This document shows, in pieces, positions 10,707-21,738 of a DNA stretch of 64,000 nt. Source of the stretch: Raphanus sativus. Taxonomy: Eukaryota > Streptophyta > Magnoliopsida > Brassicales > Brassicaceae. The notes under the pieces were generated by a model. It was given only the letters and a program-made list of their open reading frames with translations, made no database searches and was not told the origin of the DNA. Position numbers and translations under genes: made by a program. The stretch's first letter is position 1. The number at the start of each line of letters is the position of its first letter. The DNA lies in NCBI RefSeq assembly GCF_000801105.2, contig NC_079516.1:7936001-8000000 (forward strand), in the 5' to 3' direction.

Positions 10707-12985
10707 AGTCTAGAGAGCAAAAAAAACAGAAACAGTATGTTGTGTAATGGAAACGGTTTCTGCCAAAAACTTATAAATGTCGGAGGAGTTATTGGCTGAT
10801 GACGTTGTTTTGCCGGACGTTGAGATGTGTGAAAATCGTTTATAAATAAATAACTAACGCCGTTAAATGACTCCCCTTTTGTAAATTAACTTCTAAACTT
10901 CAATAAACACTTACAAATGTCTTTTAACTTCAACGAGTCAAAATATTTGTTTATTTCCGTTTAAGAAACAACTAAGTTAATGTTTCAAGAATTGCAACGC
11001 ATTCGAGTGCAAACAAATTTATTCAGTGTCTCGTTTAAGATGATTACTTTATCAATTTTGATTTAAGCTACATGAATTAATACAATACCTAGTTCATATA
11101 TCGTAAACCAACTCATGAGTTCTGAGAAGAGTGTCTCAGAATTTAAACAGATAAAATAATAAAAAGATGAAAGAAAAAAGAATGGAGTTCTGATTAGAAC
11201 TTTTGAAAACCTGGTAAACACTTCAAACACCTATCTGTTATTTATTTATTGGCTTAGTTATTTAGAAAAAGTCAAAATTTAAACTCCAAGGTTTTTTTGT
11301 TGCTCTAATATAGCTCACGTACTTGCAATGCCCCAATAAGAGTTTTGATCAAATTTTGTTGTGAACCGTGTCAGTGGAACTGATTTCGGACTAACAAAAC
11401 TCTAGTTGTCCACTATCGATTGCTCGGTAAGAAGAATAGCATGACAAATTCCATTACAGACAACAACAAAAAAATATATGCAACGTAACGTTATTAAAGT
11501 TATCATTTACTTTGCCATCCATCGTATCCAGATATATTTATATCAGTTATAAGCCATGTTTGTTTACATGTCACTACAATATGCGATTGTAATTTGAAAT
11601 TAAATGTTGTTTGTTTGTTTATTGCGCAGTATTATATGATCAGTCCAAGATCATATAAATTGGAACTTACGTACAACCTTTTATTTATTGACAATAATAA
11701 ACGATTTGCGATCATTCGAGCGACAGTAGAAAGTGATTGCAATTACAATGTCATAAGTCGCATTAGCATCACATCAGTTGATAAACAGTAATAGTCTTCT
11801 TAACATGTACAACTTCAACATGCAAATAAACCATAAGATAATTTTCAAGCAAGAGAATATATTTCCATACCAATAGGACAATCTTTTCATTCGTTTATTT
11901 TTCTTCTTCTTCGTTTATTATTGACTAATACTATAAAAACACAATGAGATTTGAATGAATATTTAAGCCCTGTGAAGACGTGAGCTAGATTTTCAACTGA
12001 GTTACAAGAATCCCATCTCTTTGTTTTTGAAAATCCAAACATTTTTACAGAAATAGTTGATGTGACTAAATGTTACTACTGTCTTTACTCCTGCAATGTA
12101 TAGTTGCAGTTGGAAACTGTTGTACCCAGTGTCCTCCATCCGGTTAAAAGTAAAAAATAAACAGTTCCTTTCGTATACCAATAATTAACCAGTTCAAGTT
12201 ACAAAACCCATCAGATCCTAGTAAATTACTTTTGCGTGGTTCTTTCAAAGAACAGAAAACACACAGATACATGTTTTGCTAGTGAAATTTTCATATTAAT
12301 ATCGATTATTAAACCATTTTGTATCCCCCTTCAAACGTGTAGGTTTCTGTCTTTATAGTAACTGTATAAAAAATGTTGCACTAAATTGCCGTATTGTGTA
12401 TGAACCAAAATGTCTAATGTTTACGAATCCATCTTTATTAAACCTTAAACTCTAGTTCTAACAAAAAAACTCTAAAAAAAAAAAACTCTAGTTCTTTCTA
12501 TGTCGAAACCAGAAAACAATGGCTGAATAAATATTCTTGAAATAAAGAGACCGTCGTCGTCACGGCGGTGACTTGCTCGTATGTGATTAGTGTTGGAAAA
12601 ATTACAAATGTATCCAGTAAAATCCACATGTCAAAAGCAAAGATAGCGCAAAAGCTAGTTTCACGTGTTTGTTTCTAGTGCTTTTTATCTAGTGTCCACA
12701 CACCGACAGATAAAGTCAAAGAGATAATCGATGATATCTCTTCTGTATCAAGGCATAAAGAAAACCGTTAGAGAATATGAAAATATAAAATAACTAAGTT
12801 GTTTGAACAGCTAAATTAGTTATAATGATCAAAGAGACGACTGTATTTAGTAGATATCTAGCTTTAGTCTATAGCTTCAGAAAAAAAACAAATATTTTAA
12901 TGTCCTGTTTAGCAGATGTATATATTTGTCATTGCAGTTTACTCCCATACTTTTTTATCAGAAAGTTTTAGTTTAGTAACTTGTG
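10707..12985. other. intergenic, no gene recognised
   Basis: Promoter-side sequence of the Sec14-like gene followed by AT-rich DNA. Short GC-richer island with GTCGTCGTCACGGCGG near 12555. Reading frames such as 11594-11791 have no recognisable motif or coding composition. Confidence 0.45.
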
Positions 12986-14329
12986 AGAAGTCTTGTATGC
13001 GGTTAACCCCATAAACTTTTTTTTATTATAAAAATTAAAGTTTAATCTAAACGTTTTTTATTTATTATAAAAATTAAAGTTTAATCCGCATATTCGTACA
13101 GACATCTTTTTATTTTATAAACTTTGATATTATCATAACTTTTAATATATGAATTATATTTTAGTGTTATGTATTTTATAACTATTAAATTTTATTTTTT
13201 AAGTTTTTTCTTATTTTTTATATATAGTGATTTTTTTATGTATTTTACCTTTCTATTAATTTTTATTACAATTTCAAGTTTTATACTTTTAATATATACT
13301 TTAAAATGATCAAATTAAGAATCATCTTGAACATCTGATTTTAAAAAATATATAGCTGTAGAAATAACTTTTAACATATGTTAAAAACTTTATTTTTGTA
13401 TAAAAATATTACATAGTTAACAAATATTAACCCGTTAAATGGTATATGATCATATATTTTAATGAAAGCATTTAAAAAATTTAAATAAGTTAATTTACAA
13501 ATTTAATATAATCTTGTCAATACTTCTATTTTAATATAATACATAGCGTAATTATAAATTTATTAAAAATAGCATATATTTTTATGTTTTATAATTTTTT
13601 TAATTAATATTATATTATTAATTATAAATTAATTAATATATTATTTAATAAAAATATTTAAAACATGGAATAGAATTTTGTTAGATTTTTATCAATATAT
13701 TTTGTTATAATTAAAAATAAAATTCAAATTATAGTTAAAATATATTTAGTATTAATATTTTATTAATTTTTATGTCATATTATGTAATTAATGAAATGAA
13801 CCTATTATGACTTTCTATGGTAGATAAAATTTCTATGATTTTTGAAAAATATATAACTGTAGAAAAAAATATTACATAGTTAACAAATGTTAACCCGTTC
13901 AATGGTAAATGATAATTTATTTAAATGAAAGCATTTAAAACATTTAAATAGGTTAATTTATCAATTTAATATAATATTGTTAATACTTATATTTAAATAT
14001 AATACAGACTATAATTATAAATTTATTAAAAATAGCATAGAATTTTTTATGTTTTATAATAAAATTTAATTAATATTGATTTATATTATATTATTAATTA
14101 CGAAATTAATTAATATATTATTTAATAAAAATATTTAAAACATTGAGTAGGATTTTGTTATTTTTCTCAATAAATTGTGTTATAATTAGAAATAAAATTC
14201 AAATTTATAGTTAAAAATTATTATTTATTATTATTATTATTAATTATTATATCATATTATGTAGTTAATGAAACTGATCTATTGTGATTTTTTATGGTAG
14301 ATAAAATTGTATTCATTTAATAGAGAAGA
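12986..14329 (-). mobile_element. Helitron-like AT-rich element with internal tandem duplication
   Basis: On the minus strand the right end reads TCTTCTCTATTAAATGAATA after an A, like a Helitron 5' end. The left part contains CCGCATATTCGTACAGAC and two copies of TTATAAAAATTAAAGTTTAA, common near Helitron 3' ends. No CTAG terminus is found on the left. Inside, about 13380-13830 and 13865-14305 are direct copies (shared: ATTACATAGTTAACAAAT, AATGAAAGCATTTAAAA, TTAAAAATAGCATA). Family and left limit are uncertain. Confidence 0.45.
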
Positions 14330-14831
14330 TTGATTAAGATGTTAATTTTTTAATCTAGATATATGTTGTCGCAATAATTCGAGAAAAGCCCGGCGGACCA
14401 AACCTATCAATATATAAAACGAAACGTTGTGAATTTGATAGAGAACAAGTCACAAGAAGATTTAAAAAAAAACTGTAAATCTTAGAGAAACATTATTGAT
14501 GAGTTATATCTCATTGATTACTACTCAAAATAAAACAGATGAATATCTCAAATATTTAGATACACTGTTAAAAATGTCTCAAAATATTTTATTTGAGATA
14601 TTTTTGACGGGATACCTAACTATTTAAGATATTTATATATTTTATTTTGTGTTGTAATACGTGAGATACCAAGAGTAAAAACTTATCAATAATATTGCTC
14701 TTAGGACCAAGAGAGGAAAGATGATGATCAAAGGAAAGAGACACAAATAAGAAAATGATACGCAAAAGCCAAGAAACTTAGCAACCTAAACAACGATTTC
14801 GACCTCAAACTCTAACTTTCCATTTTTGTTA

Positions 14832-15092
14832 CTTTGTATTTGATACCTATTTTATACAAAAAAACATCATTTTATAATTATAATGCAAATTAACTTACTT
14901 TCAGCTGAAAATTAATTGTAAACTGCATTAATTTTACTTGTTACACAAAACCATCACTTTATAAATAATTTTATTTATTTTAAATACTATGGATCAAATA
15001 GGTATAATTTATAACAATTTACATATATTTTCGTTACTTTCTTAATCTATGTAAAAAATGTCAAAGTGCCACTTATTTAAAAACAGGGAAAG
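14832..15092. mobile_element. degenerate Stowaway-like MITE
   Basis: Flanked by TA on both sides; ends CTTTGTATTTGATACC and ACAGGGAAAG are decayed versions of the CTCCCTCCGTTTC terminus. The interior shares TTTCAGCTGAAAATTA, GCATTAATTTTA and TTACATATATTTTCGTTA with the outer MITE near 21225-21420, so both belong to one family. Confidence 0.55.
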
Positions 15093-17296
15093 TAATATCT
15101 AGTGTGAATTGTATGATCTACAATATATCTATTTATATTAATCTGTACTTTTATCTATTATAAATATCATTAGTTGATGCCTTCTCAAAGTCATCAAAAC
15201 TTTAAATTAATTAGAGGCAATATAGGATTTCAATCGACATTTTAATATTTTTGGAAACATTATTTTTGATCCTTTTTGTTTGTTAAGATGGAAATTTTAC
15301 CTACTTTTCAAAATTCAAAATCTAAAGAACTGATTTTATTGCATCGGTGGCCCTCACTGTTCCATATACAATGTTGAATTGGTGGGAATATGCAAAGTGA
15401 TTATGTAATTATGATGCTTAATCATTAAGGTCACCTTGGTTGGATTTCAGTTAAAGAAGTTAACAAGGTGAGACAATTTTGTGAGACATAGAAAATTTCA
15501 GTTTTGTTATTTAGAAAACGAAAATGTATTTGATGATAGCTATTAATATTTCGATATACAATTTGAAATGATAGTTCAAAAGTGAATGTATAATTCTTTT
15601 TCGACAATTTATCTTTTGAAAGTTTGAAGTGTTGTATTCAAACCAAGGGAAGTATTCTTTTTATATAAATTGTGTTTGGTCAAAATTCACAAACCTGAAC
15701 AAATCACTTGACTAATACAACATTTCATTTAGTTTAGACTATCAAAATATACGATTTATTGTGATCAACTGACAAAAGTTAAAGTCCGATTATATATATA
15801 TATATACTCTCCCAAATCTCAAATCTCAAATCTCAACTGTAAGAAAACATCATTCACTGTTACCTAGACTGCAGACGAGAAACAGTTTAACTTAGTTAGG
15901 CACCTAGGCCTTTGATGGGCTTATTTGTAGAATCTACTCATTGTAACACATTTAATCTTGGAGTCTTAGCAGTTAGCACATGTTTAAATTTGAGGATTTA
16001 TTACTCATCTAACAATTTTAGAAACCGATTTTAGTTCAAAATATTATTAATTTTGTTTTTGCGGCTATTGTTTATTGTATTTAATAATCAATTTAAACAT
16101 TTTCAGAAGTATTGTTGTCTGTAATAAGAAAAACTATAAAGGTTACTCAAAATCATATTATGGTTATTTTCAGATGAGATTTTTAATATATCGAAAGCAA
16201 GTTTGATGAAATTTGAAGTTAGAATACAAGAAGTCAACAAAGACAACTTTGTGATTCTACTTTACCAGACACTGAATATTGGGCTCAGAAAATACGTTAT
16301 AATATATTAAAACACCAATTCACTGGCATGTTAAAATCAACAAGACACAAATCTTTTAAACATATCAAATCACGTTTAGATCAAATCTTCACTAAACTGC
16401 AAGTAGAGGAGAAAACACTGAAACTAATCATTAGGCAAAAGTGTATTATTTTTGGAAATTGAGCTGTTTAATTAGAATCACTCGTTGGAAGGGAGACGTT
16501 AATTAGACATCAAAACCTCTTTTGAACAATTATATACTTATAAATAGAGGTATCACCATTTCCAACCATGACACCAATTTGATATTGAAATTATATTAAA
16601 TTTGATATTTTAGTATCATAAAACATTACATTAAAAATTACAAAGTATTAATTATGAACGTACATAACAAAATCATATATATATTTTAATAAAATTTGTA
16701 TTAGTTAGTAATACAAGCTTATTTATATTATAAAATAAACAAATAGAAATGATATTTCAATATTTTTTTAAAAGGGCTTAATGTTATTTTAATGTTTGGT
16801 GAGTTTACTAGTATTACATAAAATTTTAATTATTTAATATTAAATCTAACTTTACAATAATGTAATATTATTAATTTTTCATTACTGATTACATTTAATT
16901 AAAATAAAGCATATAATCAATGTTTTAAAATTTATTATTATATTAATTCAATAATAATAATCATTTAGTGATTTTTTACTTGTAAATAAAGAAAATATAA
17001 AAATTATGTGATATATATTTTTACAATATAAAAATTGATAATAATCAATTAGTGATTTCTTACTTGAAAATAAAAAGTATTTTAAACATGTAAACAATTT
17101 AGGAAAGGTGGTGTTTGTCGGATTGATTTAGAAAGAAGGAAATGAAATGATCATCCACGACTTCTAAGGCACCCTAACATTTCAAAGCTGTCTCACCACA
17201 TTTGTGTTTTGCTTCAATATTCACTCTTTCTTCATTTCTTATTTCAGTTATTATCTCAAGTAAATGAATTTTTAGAGGTTGGTCCAAATTGGAGTA
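15093..17296. other. intergenic, nothing recognised
   Basis: AT-rich DNA. A short TCTCAAA tandem lies near 15815-15835. No reading frame with recognisable motifs. Confidence 0.45.
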
Positions 17297-18072
17297 TCTT
17301 TAACAGGAATTAACAATTTTGTAGCTTACTGAAATTGGCCCACGCACTTCTTTTGCAGGGCCGAAGACCATATTAATTAAATACAAAACATTTGAGTATC
17401 ATTGCTTCATTGATCATTTTAAATTTACCATGACTTAAAATTCATTAAACACGATTTTTATTTTTAAAAAGCCCGAAGACAATTTTATTACTCGATATAG
17501 TAAAACCGATTATACTATCTAGACTGACTCTAATTGGTTCCTTCACTTTTTTTCTATCTTCATTTAAACTCATTTTAATTTTCAATTTTGTTCCAATGAT
17601 TCTCTCATTTTTTTTCAAATTTTAATATATTCATTTTAATTTTTTTGTTTATTTCTAATAACACATTTTATTTGAGAACATTTTAATCTTTAACAGGAAT
17701 TAACAATTTTGTAGCTTACTGAAATTGGTCCACGCACTTCTTTTGCAGGGCCGAAGACCATATTAATTAAATACAAAACATTTGAGTATCATTGCTTCAT
17801 TGATCATTTTAAATTTACCGTGACTTAAAATTCATTAAACACGATTTTTTTTTTAAAAAAGCCCGAAGACAATTTTATTACTCGATATAGTAAAACCGAT
17901 TATACTATCTAGACTGACTCTAATAGGTTCCTTCACTTTTTTTCTATCTTCATTTAAACTCATTTTAATTTTCAATTTTGTTCCAATGATTCTCTCATTT
18001 TTTTCAAATTTTAATATATTCATTTTAATTTTTTGTTTATTTCTAATAACACATTTTATTTGAGAAGATTTT
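17297..18072. repeat. 390-bp direct tandem duplication
   Basis: 17297-17686 is repeated at 17687-18072 with only a handful of substitutions and small indels (for example GGCCCACG against GGTCCACG). Both copies start TCTTTAACAGGAATTAAC and carry GGGCCGAAGACCATATTAAT. No coding capacity. The near-identity shows that the duplication is recent. Confidence 0.9.
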
Positions 18073-18413
18073 AAATTATATTCACCTGTTTTAAAATATT
18101 ATAATATTAACTAAATTTTGACTCTATTAATAATAAAATATTTATCACATTAGTAAAACTACATAACCACATAATCAAAAAATAGAGGAGTTTTATTTAA
18201 ACATAACTATTTTATGTCAAAAATTGTTCTATGTTGTGTTAAATATATTGTTTTTTTTATTTTTGATAACAGTTATGTATTCTTTAGTGTTTTATTTTAT
18301 GTATATGATTATTTAACTGTAAGTTTTATGAGTTTGACAAAAAAACTGTAAGTTTTATGATTAATTATTTAAATAATTCATTATTTAGAATCATGTTTAA
18401 AGTTTAATCAGTG

Positions 18414-18446
<33 letters not shown>

Positions 18447-19688
18447 TAAATAAAAAATATAGAAGTACTAATTTGTCAAAATTTTAGAGATTATTATGTA
18501 AATTAAAAAGTTCAACATCAAAATGAGTTTTTGAATAGTATTACATCATAATATTCTCATTTTCTCTCAAAATAAAATATCATTAGAGAGAGATTTTCTT
18601 ATATTTTTGATGTTTTTTTCTTATTTTTAATGCAGATTGGAGATGCCATTAACAGTATTAATTTAGCGGCAATAGTTGTGTAATTTATTTTTCATCACTG
18701 GAATCACTGGGAAACATACGTACATACACTATATGTTCTCTCCGGTTATATGATTTTCTGTTTTTTTTTTGGTATAAAAATATGATGTAAAAAATGACTT
18801 TCCGATATGAATATCATCACATAAAAAATGAAAATGAAGACTGGCTTTTGTTTTTGTTTTCTTTGAAATCTGGCTTTTGTTTTTGTCGGCTAAAACCTGG
18901 TTTGTTTACTTAAGAAACATAAAATTAAGACAAACATATCTGTATTTTTTTTTTGGTCAAACATATCTGTATATATTTATTAATTAGCTAAAAGAAAAAA
19001 GTAGTCAAAAATCTATGGAGAAAAGAATGTTGTACTTATTCTAATACGTTACAATATTGATGAAGCGCATAGGCACATAATTAATGAAGCATAGCAGTGA
19101 AAACATAAAAGTTGGCAGATTCGTTCATACAATATATGAGTATATGATATGAAAGAAGTGTGAAGAGAAAACATGATAGGTGAAATGGGGTATTTCTTGA
19201 GGCACAAGTGAGCTTTAAAAAGGATAGAGAGAGAAAGATGTTTGACAAACACCTAATACCAAAGAGACCCCATCACGATAGAACATTAAGTCACCGTTTC
19301 ATCAATATTGCGTTATACTTCATCAAAACTCATGAACAGAAATCTAATAAACTACTACATTTTATCAAGCTGGGATCCATGTGTCACGGCTAAAAGTTTT
19401 GTGGAACTTATTTACTATTAAATTGTATTGTGAGATAAAAAAGAAAAAGAAAAAAGACAGGAAAGAGAGATGGAGATGGTGGCTTGGGCCATACTTAAAA
19501 AGGAACATATAAAACACATTGATGTGGCTGCCTCCATTCTCCATTATCCAAGGTGGATCACTGTGATTCGGTAGTTTCTTCATCTGGGTCCATATATGTT
19601 ATTTATGTATATATATGTATATAACTATATATAAAGATAGCGTAAGTAATATTTCATATTTGGAAGAGCCTCAGGCACTGTATGAGAA
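18073..19688. other. intergenic and upstream region of small gene
   Basis: AT-rich, with an AT microsatellite at about 18414-18446 and a twofold TGGCTTTTGTTTTTG near 18842 and 18873. The last 60 bp hold a TATATATAAAGATAG motif near 19628, which could be the TATA box of the following gene. Confidence 0.45.
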
Positions 19689-20098
19689 ATGGGGTGGCTC
19701 AACTCTTTCTTCTCTCCCTTGAAGAAACTATGGTTTCGCGTCAATTCTGCTCAGAAGAAGAGTATGCGTTCTCTCTTTCCCTCTTTCTCTCTATACACAT
19801 TATATAGCTATTTTTTTATAGGATTATATAGCCATCTTCCAGCTTTATGTTTGTGTTCACATCTATATACATATTTGAAGACCGAGTTTCGAGTTATATC
19901 ATAATCTCCCTTTCTGATTTTATGGAAGAAGACTATGAAAGTGAGTTTTGTTTTGTTAATGTAGAAATATTGATAATGGCAGGAAGAGGATTATACATAT
20001 TATACGAGGACGTGCAGTCATGTCCATATGAGGATGTGCATGTTCTGTGGTCTATACTCGTGGAGTCTCACCCACACACTTTGCAAACCAAACAATAG
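19689..20098 (+). CDS. small two-exon protein of unknown function, 62 residues
   Basis: Exon 1 is 19689-19761 (MGWLNSFFSPLKKLWFRV...), exon 2 is 19983-20098 (RGLYILYEDVQSCPYEDVHV...); codon A|GA joins them across a 221-bp intron with GTATGC donor and GGCAG acceptor. The protein has an amphipathic basic N-terminus (LKKLWFR, then QKKRR), followed by an acidic, aromatic core (YILYEDV, YEDVHVLWSILVE). There is no signal peptide or membrane segment. I have an uncertain memory of similar short plant proteins with a YEDV...VLWSILVES core, but cannot name the family. The clean splice phase and the motif-like composition support a real gene. Position suggests a counterpart of a small Arabidopsis gene between At3g22410 and At3g22425. 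Confidence 0.72.
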
Positions 20099-20921
20099 AA
20101 ACCATTCATTATTGATGCGTAATTCTAGTTTTGGTTTAGAGAGTTCGTATATGGAATGTTCATGCTCAAGGACGAAACCAAGGAGAAACTTATTAGCGAC
20201 ATGATTTATATATATGTTTTCTCTCACTTGTACATAATATTAAAAATACACAGAGATTCTCTTTCCCATAAGGTTCATGTTCTACCTCGCAACTATATAT
20301 ATACACGTTCAGTTAAAAAAAACAACTATATATATATGTATGTACGGTTCTCTTTTGAGGTCGTATATATACACTTAATATCAGTAGACAGTTTGCATTA
20401 TTAGGAAATAATAATAATTTAGATATGAGCAAAGATATGCTTTTTTATAACTGGTAGACATAAAAAGCTAAAGGTTGATGGGGAAAAAGAGAGTGAATAG
20501 AAGAAGATGAATTGTCGTGAAGATTATTGGGTTGTGTCGGTTGGGTTGTTGACGTTAATTGGACTTTGCAAAGTTGCGGTTCACTTCATTTTGCATTTCT
20601 TATTCGTTTATAAATGCTAAACGTAGAATCAGCGTTCTTTAGAGAGAAAAAAGTTGAGCACAAGCCAAACAGAATGTTTTTTTTGATAAAAGAAGCCAAA
20701 CAGAATGTTATGAATTATATTTTCTTAGTCTGATAGCCAAATGAAACCAGACCTTTCTTCTGGCATATGGTCGCCACATTAACCGTTGAAGGTGCGGATT
20801 ACATCGATTAAAATATCCATTCCAGTGCCTAGAATGTCCATGGTTCGAGAATTTCTTAAAATTGCCGAAGCTGACATCGTTTTCATTGCTTTTGTTAAAA
20901 GACAATGCAGCGAAAAGCAGA
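20099..20921. other. intergenic, nothing recognised
   Basis: 3' flank of the small gene, short TATATATA runs, then moderately AT-rich DNA. No supported gene. Confidence 0.4.
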
Positions 20922-21421
20922 GATTTCATCTGTTTCATATTAACTGTCGTTCTAACATTTTTTTGTTACACAAAAATATTACTCTCTCCGTTTTATATTA
21001 TATGTCGTTCTAACCTTATGCACACAGATTAAGAAAACATTTAATTTTACATATTTCCAAAATAAAAACACTATTACCAATACACCTAACCATGTATCAA
21101 CCAATAGAAAAATAGAAAAGAGAATATTCTCAATAAATTTTGCATTGAAAACCGAAAACGACACTTATTTTAAAACAAAAAATTTCCTCTAGAACGACAT
21201 ATAATTTGAAACGGAGGGAGTATTTTATAATTTCAATGTAAATTATATTTATTTTCAGCTGAAAATTATGTCTAACAGCATTAATTTTATAAATAGTTTT
21301 TTTAATCTCAAATACTATTGATTAAAAAAATATAATTAATAATAACTTACATATATTTTCATCAGTTTCTTAATCTACGTGAAAATATCAAAGTGATACT
21401 TATATAGAAAGAGAGAGAATA
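20922..21421. mobile_element. outer Stowaway-like MITE, split by an inner one
   Basis: Left part (TGTTTCATATTAACTGTCGT) and right part (21221-21421, with TTTCAGCTGAAAATTA and GTGATACTTATATAG) match the two halves of the 14832-15092 family, with the 20982-21220 MITE sitting between them at a TA. The left limit is approximate. Confidence 0.5.
20982..21220. mobile_element. Stowaway (Tc1/mariner) MITE with TA duplication
   Basis: 239 bp with terminal inverted repeats: left CTCTCTCCGTTTTATATTAT, right ending ATTTGAAACGGAGGGAG, each next to TATGTCGTTCTA or its inverse. TA flanks both sides (20980-20981 and 21221-21222). Better preserved than the surrounding element, so the younger of the two. Confidence 0.85.
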
Positions 21422-21738
21422 CAATTTAGCACACGTGAGAGAAAATCCGCTTCTAAAACATAAATACTTCACATATATAATGATGTGACAATAGCAATTA
21501 GATGTAGGTGAGACATAACTAATATTCCTTCTGTTTCACAATGTAAATGGTTTAGACTAAAATCACTAATAGTAAAAAAAATTACTTAAAAATATTTAAT
21601 TAATAGATTTAACCAATTATAAAAAGCTGACATTATTTGATTATCTATACTATATCTAATAAATATAAGAATTACCTAAATATCGGGAAATTGAAACAAA
21701 AAAAATTCAGCAAAACTACTTACAATAATAAAACAAAC

